A stretch of 64,000 nucleotides of DNA, taken from positions 159,254-223,253 of the forward strand of contig CAVSAR010000003.1 of the NCBI GenBank assembly GCA_963726085.1, read 5' to 3'. This DNA is from ZC4RG30 sp963726085 (lineage in GTDB: Bacteria > Pseudomonadota > Gammaproteobacteria > Steroidobacterales > Steroidobacteraceae). The notes under the pieces are model-generated. The model did not search any database, was not told where the DNA came from, and saw nothing but the letters and a program-made list of their open reading frames with translations. This document shows positions 45,362 through 59,455 of the stretch, piece after piece. Positions within the stretch are counted from its first letter, which is position 1, and each line of letters begins with the position of its first letter. A program made the translations under genes and the position numbers.

Positions 45362-45895
45362 CTAGGCCTTCTCTACCTGAGAGAAGTCCAGTTCGACCGG
45401 TGTCGAGCGACCGAGAATCTGCACGGCTACCTGCAGCCGGCTCTTCTCGTAATTCACACTCTCCACCACGCCGTTGAAATCATTGAACGGTCCGTCGGTG
45501 ACACGCACCACCTGGCCCGCCTCGAACAGCACCTTCGGCCGCGGCTTGTCCACGCCTTCCTCGACGCGCCGCAGGATCTGGTTGGCCTCCTTCTCGGAGA
45601 TCGGCGCCGGCTTGTCGCTCGTGCCACCGATGAACCCGAGCACCTTGGGCACGTCGCGCACCAAGTGCCAGGTCTGCTCGTCCATCTCCATCTGCACCAG
45701 TACGTAGCCGGGGTAGAACTTGCGTTCGCTGCGGCGCTTCTGGCCCTCGCGCATCTCGACGACTTCCTCAGTCGGCACGAGGATCTCGCCGAACTTGTCC
45801 TCCAAGCCGTCGCGCTTGATCCGGTCCTTGAGGGACTCGGAAACGCGGTGCTCGAAATTCGAGTAGGCGTGCACCACATACCATCTCATCGCCAT
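45362..45895 (-). CDS. nusG: Transcription termination/antitermination factor NusG
   Basis: Binds elongating RNA polymerase and couples it to Rho or to the ribosome through S10. 177 residues: NGN domain (MRWYVVHAYSNFEHRVSESL... WHLVRDVPKVLGFIGG) and a C-terminal KOW domain (FEAGQVVRVTDGPFNDFNG). Start at 45895 (MAMRWY) or 45889 (MRWY). Two bases after secE. Confidence 0.97.
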   Translation of the reverse strand: MAMRWYVVHAYSNFEHRVSESLKDRIKRDGLEDKFGEILVPTEEVVEMREGQKRRSERKFYPGYVLVQMEMDEQTWHLVRDVPKVLGFIGGTSDKPAPISEKEANQILRRVEEGVDKPRPKVLFEAGQVVRVTDGPFNDFNGVVESVNYEKSRLQVAVQILGRSTPVELDFSQVEKA

Positions 45896-45897
45896 CT

Positions 45898-46278
45898 TTA
45901 ACCCCCCAGCCCTGCGAGCGTCCGCGTTGCCCAGGCCAGGAGTAAATCCAGCAGCCAGAACGAAACGCCCGCGATGACCGCGAAGCCAAAAACCACCGCC
46001 GTTGTCATCCAGGTCTCCTGGCGCGTCGGCCAGAACACCTTGCGCAGTTCGCTGCGCGCCTCGACCACGAACTGCCTGAAGTCGCGTCCGCGCCCCGACA
46101 GGCCGAACACCACCGCGCCCAGGCCCACGCCCGCGGCCACCGCCATCCAGCGCAGCCACGTCGGCTGGTTGCCCAGCATGTAGTAGGCGACCACCCCCGC
46201 CAGCGCGAGCGCAATCGCCACCCACAGCAGCACACCGCCGCCGCCTGCCTGTTGTTCCCGAACCTGTTCGTTCATCAC
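45898..46278 (-). CDS. secE: Protein translocase subunit SecE
   Basis: 126 residues with three hydrophobic segments (about 15-35, 42-60 and 92-115), the E. coli-like long form. The cytoplasmic amphipathic helix and hinge ARSELRKVFWPTRQETWMTT is the conserved SecY-clamping part. Co-transcribed with nusG and, upstream, tRNA-Trp and tuf. Confidence 0.97.
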   Translation of the reverse strand: MMNEQVREQQAGGGGVLLWVAIALALAGVVAYYMLGNQPTWLRWMAVAAGVGLGAVVFGLSGRGRDFRQFVVEARSELRKVFWPTRQETWMTTAVVFGFAVIAGVSFWLLDLLLAWATRTLAGLGG

Positions 46279-46288
46279 CGCTACTCGC

Positions 46289-46364
46289 TGGCAGGCCAGG
46301 AGGGAATCGAACCCCCAACCTGCGGTTTTGGAGACCGCCGCTCTGCCAATTGAGCTACTGGCCT
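46289..46364 (-). tRNA. tRNA-Trp (CCA anticodon)
   Basis: 76 bases with a perfect acceptor stem (AGGCCAG/CTGGCCT), anticodon loop CTCCAAA, T-loop GGTTCGATTCC, discriminator G and an encoded 3' CCA. Located between tuf copy 2 and secE. Confidence 0.97.
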
Positions 46365-46382
46365 ATACGATCTTCGCTCGGG

Positions 46383-47573
46383 CTACTTCAGGATCTTCGA
46401 TACGACGCCGGAGCCGACGGTTTTGCCGCCTTCCCGGATGGCAAAGCGCAGGCCCTGATCCATCGCAATCGGTGCAATCAGTTCCACCGTCATCTTGATG
46501 TTGTCTCCGGGCATGACCATCTCGGCCCCACCGTCCAGCTCCACCGCGCCTGTGACGTCGGTGGTGCGGAAGTAAAACTGCGGCCGATAGCCCTTGAAAA
46601 ACGGCGTGTGCCGGCCGCCCTCTTCCTTGGTCAGCACGTACACCTCGCACTCAAACTGCGTGTGTGGGGTGATGCTGCCGGGCTTGGCCAGCACCTGCCC
46701 GCGCTGCACGTCCTCGCGCTTGGTACCACGCAGCAGCACGCCCACGTTATCCCCGGCGCGCCCTTCGTCCAGCAGCTTGCGAAACATCTCAACCCCGGTG
46801 CAGGTGGACTTGACCGTGGGCACCAGGCCGATGATCTCCACCTCGTCGTTGACCTTGACGATGCCGCGCTCAATGCGTCCGGTCACCACCGTGCCGCGCC
46901 CGGAGATCGAGAACACGTCCTCCACAGGCATCAAAAACGGCTTGTCGATCTCGCGCTTGGGCACCGGAATGAACCGGTCCATCTCGGCCACCAGCTTGAC
47001 CACCGAGGGCACGCCAATCTCGCTGGCGTCCCCTTCCAGGGCCTTGAGGGCCGAGCCGATGATGATCGGGGTGTCGTCGCCGGGAAACTTGTACGCGGTC
47101 AACAGCTCGCGCACTTCCATCTCCACCAGCTCCAGCAGCTCCTTGTCATCGACCATGTCCGCCTTGTTCATGTACACCACGATGTACGGCACGCCCACCT
47201 GGCGGGCCAGCAGGATGTGCTCGCGCGTCTGGGGCATCGGGCCGTCCGCGGCAGACACCACCAGGATCGCCCCGTCCATCTGGGCAGCCCCAGTGATCAT
47301 GTTCTTCACGTAGTCGGCGTGCCCGGGGCAGTCCACGTGCGCGTAGTGGCGCGCTGAACTGGTGTACTCCACGTGCGCGGTGGAAATGGTGATGCCGCGG
47401 GCCTTCTCTTCCGGGGCCTTGTCAATCTGGTCGTACGCCTTGAACTCGCCACCGTGCAGCCCTGCCATCACCTTGGTCAGCGCCGCCGTCAGCGTCGTCT
47501 TGCCGTGATCCACGTGGCCAATCGTGCCAACGTTCACATGCGGCTTGCTGCGTTCGAACTTTTCTTTTGACAC
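46383..47573 (-). CDS. tuf: Elongation factor Tu, copy 2 (GTG start)
   Basis: Protein identical to copy 1 (396 residues, same G motifs). It begins with GTG at 47573 where copy 1 has ATG, and its last codons (TCG AAG ATC CTG AAG) use different synonyms. It lies in the tRNA-Tyr/Gly/Thr-tuf-tRNA-Trp-secE-nusG unit, the E. coli tufB position. Confidence 0.98.
   Translation of the reverse strand: MSKEKFERSKPHVNVGTIGHVDHGKTTLTAALTKVMAGLHGGEFKAYDQIDKAPEEKARGITISTAHVEYTSSARHYAHVDCPGHADYVKNMITGAAQMDGAILVVSAADGPMPQTREHILLARQVGVPYIVVYMNKADMVDDKELLELVEMEVRELLTAYKFPGDDTPIIIGSALKALEGDASEIGVPSVVKLVAEMDRFIPVPKREIDKPFLMPVEDVFSISGRGTVVTGRIERGIVKVNDEVEIIGLVPTVKSTCTGVEMFRKLLDEGRAGDNVGVLLRGTKREDVQRGQVLAKPGSITPHTQFECEVYVLTKEEGGRHTPFFKGYRPQFYFRTTDVTGAVELDGGAEMVMPGDNIKMTVELIAPIAMDQGLRFAIREGGKTVGSGVVSKILK
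46399..47572. repeat. Direct repeat A, tuf copy 2
   Basis: Partner of 30118-31291, same orientation, 16.28 kb away, one synonymous difference at 46665. The sharp ends inside the gene are what gene conversion between copies leaves. Confidence 0.92.
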
Positions 47574-47622
47574 GGTGTATTCCTCTCAAAAATCCTGTTC
47601 CGACATTGCCACTTCAGGTCGC

Positions 47623-47698
47623 TGGAGCCCACGAGCGGGATCGAACCGCTGACCTCGTCCTTACCAAGGACGTGCTCTACCGACTGAGCTACGTGGGC
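47623..47698 (-). tRNA. tRNA-Thr (GGT anticodon)
   Basis: 76 bases; acceptor GCCCACG/CGTGGGC, anticodon loop CTTGGTA, T-arm GGTTCGATCC, discriminator T and encoded CCA. Immediately upstream of tuf copy 2. Confidence 0.97.
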
Positions 47699-47768
47699 GG
47701 ACGACCTGTGGACCTGCGACGCAGGCACTCAAACTATCAACACGAGCCATGACTGCACTCATCCCTGC

Positions 47769-47842
<74 letters not shown>

Positions 47843-47893
47843 CAAACCTGCCGCCTCTTCGCTCTCTGTCGCTTTAACGCCCCTTGGCCCCGT

Positions 47894-47979
47894 TGGTGGA
47901 GGGGGTAGGATTCGAACCTACGAAGGCGTAAGCCGGCAGATTTACAGTCTGCTCCCGTTGGCCGCTTGGGTACCCCTCC
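47894..47979 (-). tRNA. tRNA-Tyr (GTA anticodon)
   Basis: 86 bases with the long variable arm of a class II tRNA; acceptor GGAGGGG/CCCCTCC, anticodon in GACTGTAAATC, T-arm GGTTCGAATCC, encoded CCA. First gene after the promoter at 48.0 kb. Confidence 0.97.
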
Positions 47980-47998
47980 GCGTAAAAACGAGCCGCGT

Positions 47999-48027
47999 AT
48001 TCTGATTTCGCGACCCCGGGGTGTCAA
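47999..48027 (-). promoter_or_regulatory. Strong sigma70 promoter of the tRNA-tuf operon
   Basis: Minus strand: consensus -35 TTGACA (48022-48027), 17-base spacer, -10 CAGAAT (47999-48004), then a GC-rich ACGCGGC discriminator typical of stringently controlled stable-RNA promoters. Predicted start near 47991, about 12 bases before tRNA-Tyr. Confidence 0.75.
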
Positions 48028-48071
48028 CGCATCATTTGGATCAATTTTTGGCCACCGGCGGACCAAAATCG

Positions 48072-48088
48072 ATGCTGCAGTGCAGCAT
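48072..48088. repeat. 17-base palindrome between glgP and the tRNA promoter
   Basis: ATGCTGCA-G-TGCAGCAT. On the minus strand it would fold just after the glgP stop, followed by CGATTTTGG, so it may be a weak glgP terminator; it is also about 45 bases upstream of the tRNA promoter -35. Confidence 0.55.
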
Positions 48089-48094
48089 AGGCAG

Positions 48095-50607
<2,513 letters not shown>

Positions 50608-50613
50608 TTCTCC

Positions 50614-52066
50614 TCAGGTGGTCGGCGTCGAGTCGCGCCAGCTGCGTTCAAACGGCAATCGCCACGCATGGGGTGCCACCAGCTGGTGGATGGCGTTCGG
50701 GCCCCATGACCCGGGGGCATAGTTGCGAACCTGCGGCGGCGCCTCCAGCAGCGGTGTTGAAACATCCCACAGCCGTTCGATGCCCGCGGCGGTATTGAAC
50801 AGGGTGTGATCGCCGCGCATCGCATCCAGTATCAGCCGCTCATAGGCCTCGAGCACTTCCCCGGCCATGCTGGTGTCGTGCATGGCGAACTGCAGGCTCA
50901 GCTTGTCCAGGGTCATGCCCGGCCCGGGACGCTTGCCGTAGAACGACAGCGACAGCTTTGCGACATCGGCCAGGTCGAACGTCAGGTGATCCGGCCCCTT
51001 GGTACCGATGCCCGAGCCCTTGGGGAACATGCTCTTGGGGGGCTCGCGAAACGCAATCGAGATGATGCGCTGTCCCTCGGCCATGCACTTGCCGGTGCGC
51101 AGGTAGAACGGCACGCCGGCCCAGCGCCAGTTGTCGATGCTGCACTTGAGCGCAATGAAGGTCTCGGTATCGGAATCAGGCTGCACGCCCTCCTCCTTGC
51201 GATAGCCGTTGTACTGGCCGCGCACCACGTCGGCCGGCTCGATGGGCAGCATGCTGCGAAACACCTTGTTCTTCTCTTCGCTGATCGAGTACGGCTCCAG
51301 TGCCGCTGGCGGTTCCATGGCCATGAACGCGAGGATCTGGAACAGGTGCGTCACGACCATGTCCCGGTAGGCACCAGTGCTCTCATAGAACGCGGAGCGC
51401 TTACCCAGGCCAATGGTCTCGGGCACGTCAATCTGCACATGGTCGATGAAGTTGCGGTTCCAGATCGGCTCAAACAGGCCGTTGGCAAAGCGAAAGGCAA
51501 GAATGTTCTGCGCCGGCTCCTTGCCCAGGAAATGATCGATGCGGAAGATCTGCTCCTCGGAGAACACGTGGTGCAGGCTGCGGTTGAGGGCCACCGCGCT
51601 GTGCAGGTCGGTGCCGAAGGGCTTTTCCATGATGATGCGCGAGTTCTCGACCAGCTGTGCATCGTGCAGCATCTGCACCGCCGACAGCGCCGCGCTGGGC
51701 GGCACGCTGAGGTAGTGCAGCCGGCGACTCTCGCCATTGAGATCGCGCTCCGCCCGCAGCACCGCTTCGCGCAGCGCCGCCGCACCACCGGCCAACGGCA
51801 CGTAATCGAGCATGCCGGCAAAGGCGTGCCAATCGGGCTCGTTGACCTTGCGCGTCAGGGAAGCATCCAGCGCGGCGCGCGCGATCTTGCGGAACTGCTC
51901 CGCGTCAATCGCATCCAGCGAGACGCCGATGATCCGGCACCCGGGCATGAACCCCGCCGTGGTCAGGTGATAAAGCCCGGCCAGCAACTTGCGACGCGAC
52001 AGATCACCGGTGGCGCCGAACAGCACCACCACCTGGGGGAACTTTGGTCCAACTCCTGCGGGAATC

Positions 52067-52074
<8 letters not shown>
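50614..52074 (-). CDS. zwf: Glucose-6-phosphate 1-dehydrogenase
   Basis: Oxidises glucose 6-phosphate to 6-phosphogluconolactone with NAD(P)+. 486 residues from a GTG at 52074 (VAKIPAGVGPKFPQVVVLFG). Cofactor site GATGDLSRRK; active-site RIDHFLGKE with the catalytic His; substrate-binding KPFG. The open frame continues 51 codons upstream into edd but is unlike Zwf. The GTG overlaps the edd stop by 8 bases. Intact, although the genes on both sides are frameshifted. Confidence 0.96.
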
Positions 52075-53888
<1,814 letters not shown>

Positions 53889-54113
53889 CCCGGAGGCCAG
53901 GGGCATGGAGGACGGGCTCACGATCGCGATCGGTACCTTGCGGTGGTTGCAGGCTGATGTTGTATAACGGCCAGGTAGGTCAACTGATACACGAACCGTG
54001 CCGATGCGCCTTGGCCACCCCAGTCGTCGTTTTCCCTGCCCGGTGCCACTTCATAGTGCAAGCCCGGCACCGAAAGCGGGCAGACACCCCGCTGCCGCCA
54101 TGCCCATGAAGCC

Positions 54114-54830
54114 ATGAAAGCCAGTCCGGAATTTCGCCGCTTCGCGGACCCCGATGCGCTGGCGCAGGCGCTGGTCAAGGCGGTCGCCCACCAGCTGCGG
54201 TCCGCCCTTGCGGCAGACCGCAGTGCCAGTCTGGCGGTGCCAGGCGGACGCACGCCCGTGCCCTTCTTCAACCAGCTGTCCCAGTTGCCGCTGCCATGGG
54301 ATCGGGTGTTGGTCACGCTGACCGATGAGCGCTGGGTCGCGGTCAGCGAGGACGCCAGCAACGAGCGCCTGCTGCGCGAGCACCTGCTGCGCGATGCTGC
54401 CGCCGCGGCGCAGTTGGTGGGGCTGCGTGGTGCAGCCCCGGCAACCGACGCCGGGGCAATTGCCGGTGCCGTGCAGGCCTGGCAGCGCCTGGGTGTCATG
54501 CAGCGCCCGTTCGATGCCGTGGTGCTGGGCATGGGCGAGGACGGCCACTTCGCGTCGCTGTTTCCAGGTGACCCGGACTCCACGCGTGGCCTTGACCTGG
54601 CGCAGCCTCCGGGCTGCGTGGCCGTGCACGCGCCTGCTGCGCCTGCACTGCGCGTGAGCCTTAACCTGTCGGCGCTGCTGCAGACGCGGCAGCTGGCACT
54701 GCTGGTCACCGGACAGCGCAAGTGGCAGGTCCTGCAGCAGGCGCAGGACCCGGCCACGTCGGCGCACTTGCCAGTGCAACAGCTGCTGCTGCAGCGGCTT
54801 GCGCCGGTGACAGTTTACTGGTGCCCCTGA
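54114..54830 (+). CDS. pgl: 6-phosphogluconolactonase
   Basis: Hydrolyses 6-phosphogluconolactone, linking Zwf to Edd. 238 residues of the SOL/DevB type: VPGGRTPVPFF, TDERWVAVSEDASNERL, and GMGEDGHFASLFPG. Divergent from edd-zwf-glgP; the ~225 bases between 53889 and 54113 carry a TATAAC/TTATAC stretch near 53960-53968, but I could not settle a promoter there. Confidence 0.95.
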   Translation: MKASPEFRRFADPDALAQALVKAVAHQLRSALAADRSASLAVPGGRTPVPFFNQLSQLPLPWDRVLVTLTDERWVAVSEDASNERLLREHLLRDAAAAAQLVGLRGAAPATDAGAIAGAVQAWQRLGVMQRPFDAVVLGMGEDGHFASLFPGDPDSTRGLDLAQPPGCVAVHAPAAPALRVSLNLSALLQTRQLALLVTGQRKWQVLQQAQDPATSAHLPVQQLLLQRLAPVTVYWCP

Positions 54831-54835
54831 GGCGC

Positions 54836-57520
54836 TTAGCCGCTGTTGCGCAGCGCGGTGGCCACGGCGTTGATGGACAGCTGGATGCCTTCGCGGACGC
54901 GCGCGTCGGTCTCCCCGGCGCGATGCCGCTTCAGCAGCTCGACCTGCAGCAGGTTCAGCGGTTCGATGTAGGGCAGGCGCAGGCGGATCGAGGCGTCCAG
55001 CGCCGGATTGTTTTCCAGCAGCCGCGTCTGGCCGGTGATGTCCAGCAGCGTGTCATGCGTCTGCTCCAGGCCGACTGCGATGCGGTCGAATAGCGCATCG
55101 GCCAGAGCGCGGTCCTCGACCAGCGTGGCATAGCGGCGCGCGATGGACATGTCCGACTTGGCCAGCACCATCTCCAGGTTGTCGAGCGTGGACTGGAAGA
55201 ATGGCCACGCCGCCGACATTTCGCGCAGCAGGCCGCGATCCGCAAACGCAGCCAGCGCCTGACCGGCGCCAAACCAGCCCGGCAGCATCACCCGCGCCTG
55301 TGCCCAGCTGAACACCCAGGGAATGGCGCGCAGGTCCTCGATGCGATCGGACTTGGTACGCGAGGCCGGACGCGAGCCGATCTTCAGCGCCGCGATTTCG
55401 GTGAAGCGGCGTCATCTGGCGAAAGAATGTCTTGAAGCCGTCGGTTTCGTAGACCAGTGCCCGATAGGTGCCGAATGCGCGGGCGGAGATCTCGTCCATG
55501 GCCGTGGAAGCGACCTTCGTTTCCTCGGACACTGACGTCAGTCTCCAGCGACGCCAGCAGGGTCGCCGCGGTGATGGCCTCGAGATTCGCAGCCGCGCTC
55601 TCGGGCGTGCCGTACTTGGCGGCGATGACCTCACCCTGTTCGGTGATGCGGATGCCTCCCTGTACGGTGCCCGGCGGTTGCGCGCGGATCGCCGCGAAGG
55701 ATGAACCGCCGCCACGACCCACCGCGCCACCGCGTCCGTGGAAGATCTGCATGCGGATCTGCCCTCCGCGAATACCCGCGCCAGCGCACGCGTGGCCTGG
55801 TTGAGGCTCCACACGGACGTGAGGTACCCGCCGTCCTTGTTGGAATCGGAGTAGCCCACCATCACTTCCTGGTAGCCGCGACGCTCGCGCGGCCTCGCGA
55901 ATCTCCGGCAGCGCGAACCAGGCGCTCATGACCTGCGGCGCGTGCTGCAGGTCGCCGATGGTCTCGAACAGCGGCACCACCATGATGGGCGCGGCGGCCG
56001 GATCCGCCGGCCGGTACAGGCCGGCCTCCTTGAGCATCAGGTTCACCTCCAGCATGTCCGAGACGCTTTCGCATTTGGAAATGTTGTAGGTGGTGATGCA
56101 AGCCGCTGCCAAAGCGGTCATGCGCGCTGGCGGCCGCACGCACAATCGCCAGTTCCGACTGGGTCTCCTCGGTGTACTGCGAGTACGGACTCCACAGCAG
56201 ACGCTCGCTGGCCAGCTCGCGGCGCAGCAGCGCCACGCGCGCGGCCTCGTCCAGGTCGCTGGTAATCGGTCGACCACGCCGGCGGACTTCAGCAGGTCGG
56301 CCGACCACGCGCGCGTGGACATCGGAATTCTGGCGCAGGTCCAGGGTCGCCAGATGAAAACCGAAACTGTCGACCGCGCGAATCAGCCGTCCCAGCGCAC
56401 CACCGGTAGGCCAGCAGGCCTGCACCTCTTCGGGCCAGGGAGTGCGCAATGGCCACCAGATCGGTGCGCAGTTCCTGCGGGTGGTGTAGGGCGGCCCAGG
56501 CACGGTCGCGCGCCGCGCCGGCACAACGCGGCGCGCGTGATCTGTTCATAGGTCGCGGCCAGCCTGGCATAGCGCCCGTCAGGACGCGTCGATAGGGTTC
56601 GTCCTTGCGCGCGGGACTGGTGTCACCGCTGGCCTCCGCCAGCGCCAGCACCTCAGCGGTGGCGCTAGCCAGCTCGCTGGAGATCGACAGCTCCGCGCCC
56701 AGCGCATCCAGCTGCTGCAGGTAGTTGTCGAGCAGGGTCTGCGGCCGCTGCAGCGCCACACGCCAGGGTGGCGGCGTTGACATTGGGATTGCCATCGCGG
56801 TCGCCGCCGATCCAGCTGCCCAGCCGCAGGAAACTGCGCGGTCGCTGTGGCAGCAGCCGCTCCCAGCGCGCGTACAGCCTCGGCAGTACCGGCAGGAAAA
56901 TGTCGCGCAGGTAGGCCAGCGCGATTTCCACTTCGTCGGCGACCTGGATGCGCTCGCGACGCAGTGGCCGCGTCTGCCACAGCAGCGCGATCTGGCGCAG
57001 GATGGCCTGCTCGACGATGTCGCCCTGCGCAGTCTCGACCTGGCCCGCGTCGCGCAGGCGCATCAGTTCGGCGATGCGGTTGCGGTGATCGATCATGCTC
57101 TTGCGCATCACCTCGGTGGGATGCGCGGTCAGTACCGGCACGATCAGCGCGCGATCCAGCAATGCGGCAACCTGCTGGCTGCCAGGCCCTCTGCCGTGCA
57201 GCCGCTGCAACGCGGTTGCCACATCCTGGCCCGACTCGGTTGCGCCCGCCCTGCCGGTCTTCGGCCAGATTCGCCAGCATCGAGAACAGCATGAAACTGC
57301 GCACGAACGCCAGCGTGTCATCCAGCCCCAGCGACTCCAGGCCCTGCCCCGGGTCCGCGGCACGCACGACGCCCCGGTATCGGTCCACCGAACCGGCACG
57401 GATGCTCTCGATGCGCTCAAACAATGGCTCGCCGCCATAGGCCCGGATCACATCGCCCAGCAACCGGCCCAGGTAACGGATGTCGGAATTCTGGGTAATC
57501 GGACCTGGTGGGATTTTCAC
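54836..57520 (-). pseudogene. ppc: Phosphoenolpyruvate carboxylase, multiply frameshifted as given
   Basis: Anaplerotic PEP + bicarbonate to oxaloacetate. The span suits ~895 residues. Motifs in order across frames: ALIVPVLTAHPTEVMRKSMI (catalytic His codon 57121-57123), FLRLGSWIGGDRDGNPNV, VGYSDSNKDGGYLTSVWSLN, the FHGRGG loop and GGIRITEQGEVIAAKYG; the last ~185 residues read cleanly to LRNSG. Junctions I resolved: extra base near 57247 and 56765, missing base near 56570; more lie between 55.40 and 56.5 kb. Key residues survive, so sequence error is likelier than decay. Confidence 0.9.
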
Positions 57521-57568
57521 AGGGTAGCCGATGCAAGAACCACGCCCGGGGGCGGCGCCGGACCGAGA

Positions 57569-58333
57569 CTACAGGCGGGACAGCTGCAGCGCGACCTGAG
57601 CTGCGGAAAGCTGCAGCGCGGTACCCGGCGCCAGGTCCTGCGGCAGTTCGAACGGCCCATAGCTCAAGCGCTTCAGGCGGCTGACTTCATAGCCCACCGT
57701 TTCGAACACGCGCCGCACTTCGCGATTGCGGCCCTCGCGCAGGCTCACTTCATACCAGCTGTGGCCTTCGGAGCGTCCCCGCGGCAGCACCTGGCCGAAC
57801 CGCGCCAATCCGTCCTCCAGCATCACTCCTTTTTGCAACCGGGTCTCAAGCTCCGGCCCGGGCGTGCCGCGCACCCGCACCAGGTAGCGGCGTTCCACCT
57901 CGAATGAAGGATGCATCAGGCGATGTGCCAGGGCGCCGTCGTTGGTAAACAGCAGCAGCCCGGAAGTGTTGGTATCAAGGCGCCCGACCACCACCCAGCG
58001 GCCCGCCGGTGGCGCCGGCAGGCGGTCGAACACGGTAGGCCGGCCTTGCGGATCATGGCGCGTGGTCACTTCGCCCACCGGCTTGTGGTACAGCAGCACG
58101 CACGTTGCCAGCGCCTGCCCCGCATGCGCGTCCGCGGCTGCCGGGGAAACCTGCAGTGGCTTGCCATCCAGTTCGAACTGGTCACCGGCGCTGGCGCGGT
58201 CGCCCAGCTTGGCGACCTGCCCGTTGATGGTCAGGCGTCCCGCGCGCATCCACTCTTCTATGCCGCGTCGCGATCCCACCCCGGCCGCCGCCAGCAATTT
58301 CTGGATCCGTTCGCCCGCCGGCGGTTGGGTCAT
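57569..58333 (-). CDS. rluB: 23S rRNA pseudouridine synthase (RluB/RsuA family)
   Basis: 254 residues: an S4 RNA-binding domain (about 8-60; RIQKLLAAAGVGSRRGIEEW) and a pseudouridine synthase domain with the catalytic Asp in GRLDTNTSGLLLFTNDG (about 118-134). EGRNREVRRVFETVGYEVSR is the second family block. RluB is the best guess; RluE, RluF and RsuA share the fold, so the exact target uridine is inferred. Confidence 0.85.
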   Translation of the reverse strand: MTQPPAGERIQKLLAAAGVGSRRGIEEWMRAGRLTINGQVAKLGDRASAGDQFELDGKPLQVSPAAADAHAGQALATCVLLYHKPVGEVTTRHDPQGRPTVFDRLPAPPAGRWVVVGRLDTNTSGLLLFTNDGALAHRLMHPSFEVERRYLVRVRGTPGPELETRLQKGVMLEDGLARFGQVLPRGRSEGHSWYEVSLREGRNREVRRVFETVGYEVSRLKRLSYGPFELPQDLAPGTALQLSAAQVALQLSRL

Positions 58334-58344
58334 GCCGGCAGCCC

Positions 58345-59325
58345 CTAGCGGATCGGCAGCTGCAGCCTGGAGAGCAGTTGCGCACGGCTGTCCGGTTCGC
58401 GCGCCTCGATGGCATGCTCGATGAACCGGCGCGTCAGGTGATTGCCAAACAGCTGCATGAAGTCATAGGCGTAGTTACGCAACAGCGTGCCGCGCCGGAA
58501 ACCGATCCAGGTGGTGTGGATGGGAAACAGGTGTGATGCGTCCACCATGACCAGGTCGGTATCCACTTCCGGTTCGAAGGCCACGCTGGCGACGATGCCC
58601 ACGCCCATTCCCAGGCGCACGTAGGTCTTGATCACGTCCGAGTCGCGCGCGGTCAACGCGACGCGCGGCTTGAGGCCCTCGCGCGCAAACAGCGTCTCCA
58701 GCGACGACGGTCCGGAGAAACTGAACACGTAGGTGACCAGCGGATATTTCTCCAGGATCTGCAGGGTCAGCTTCGGTGCGCCCGCGCGCGCCAGCGCGTG
58801 GTGCTTGGGCACGATCACCTGGCGATGCCAGCGGTACACCGGCAGCAGCACCAGCTCCGAAAACAGCGCCTCCGATCCGGTGGCAATGGCCAGGTGCACG
58901 CGATCCGAGGCCACCATCTCCGATATCTGCTCGGACGTGCCCTGGTGCAGGTGCAGGTCGACCTCCGGGTAGCGCTTGCGAAAGGCCTGCACGACCGGCG
59001 GCAGCACGTAGCGGGCCTGGGTATGGGTGGTGGCGATGGACAAGGTGCCGCGCGCGTCCTGGTTCAGGTCGGCAGCCACGGAACGCAGGCTCTCGATTTC
59101 CGCCAGCGCGCGCGCCGCGTACTCCAGCACCCGTGCCCCTTCGGGCGTCACGCGGGCGAAGCTGCGACCCTCGCGGACAAACAGGTCGAATCCCAGCTCC
59201 TTTTCCAGTTCCTTGAGCGCACGGCTGATGGCCGGCTGCGAGGTACCCAGCGCCGCGGCGGCATTGGTCACCGACAGGCCATTGCGTGCGACGGCGAGCG
59301 CGTATTGGAGCTGATGGAAATTCAT
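58345..59325 (-). CDS. cysB: LysR-type cysteine regulon activator CysB
   Basis: 326 residues. The N-terminal winged helix-turn-helix (MNFHQLQYALAVARNGLSVT then AAAALGTSQPAISRALKELE) and effector domain with TTHTQARYVLPPVVQAF and TYVFSFSGPSSLE match CysB/Cbl and would sense N-acetylserine or a related acyl-serine. Divergent from cysK with a 130-base shared control region. 11 bases upstream of rluB on the same strand. Confidence 0.94.
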   Translation of the reverse strand: MNFHQLQYALAVARNGLSVTNAAAALGTSQPAISRALKELEKELGFDLFVREGRSFARVTPEGARVLEYAARALAEIESLRSVAADLNQDARGTLSIATTHTQARYVLPPVVQAFRKRYPEVDLHLHQGTSEQISEMVASDRVHLAIATGSEALFSELVLLPVYRWHRQVIVPKHHALARAGAPKLTLQILEKYPLVTYVFSFSGPSSLETLFAREGLKPRVALTARDSDVIKTYVRLGMGVGIVASVAFEPEVDTDLVMVDASHLFPIHTTWIGFRRGTLLRNYAYDFMQLFGNHLTRRFIEHAIEAREPDSRAQLLSRLQLPIR

Positions 59326-59351
59326 GTTCGACCCGAAGGGAGATGGGTGTG

Positions 59352-59370
59352 ATTATAACATTTTGTTATC
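59352..59370. promoter_or_regulatory. AT-rich inverted repeat and cysB -10 in the cysB-cysK intergenic region
   Basis: ATAAC-ATTTT-GTTAT (59355-59369) stands out in GC-rich surroundings. On the minus strand it overlaps a perfect -10 TATAAT (59352-59357) about 27 bases before the cysB start. A CysB dimer here could repress its own gene and activate cysK. Inferred from position and symmetry only. Confidence 0.5.
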
Positions 59371-59455
59371 AATGCTTCACCCCGTTCTCTGGGCCTATCG
59401 GTAGGGTGGCGGGGGATTTACAGTCACCGGCCCACGTCACCGACACGGAAGCCAC

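Noticed and set aside
53889..54113. HexR or similar sugar-regulator operator between edd and pgl
   Set aside because: TTGTATAAC near 53960 is suggestive, but no convincing palindrome and no well-spaced -35/-10 pair could be fixed on either strand.
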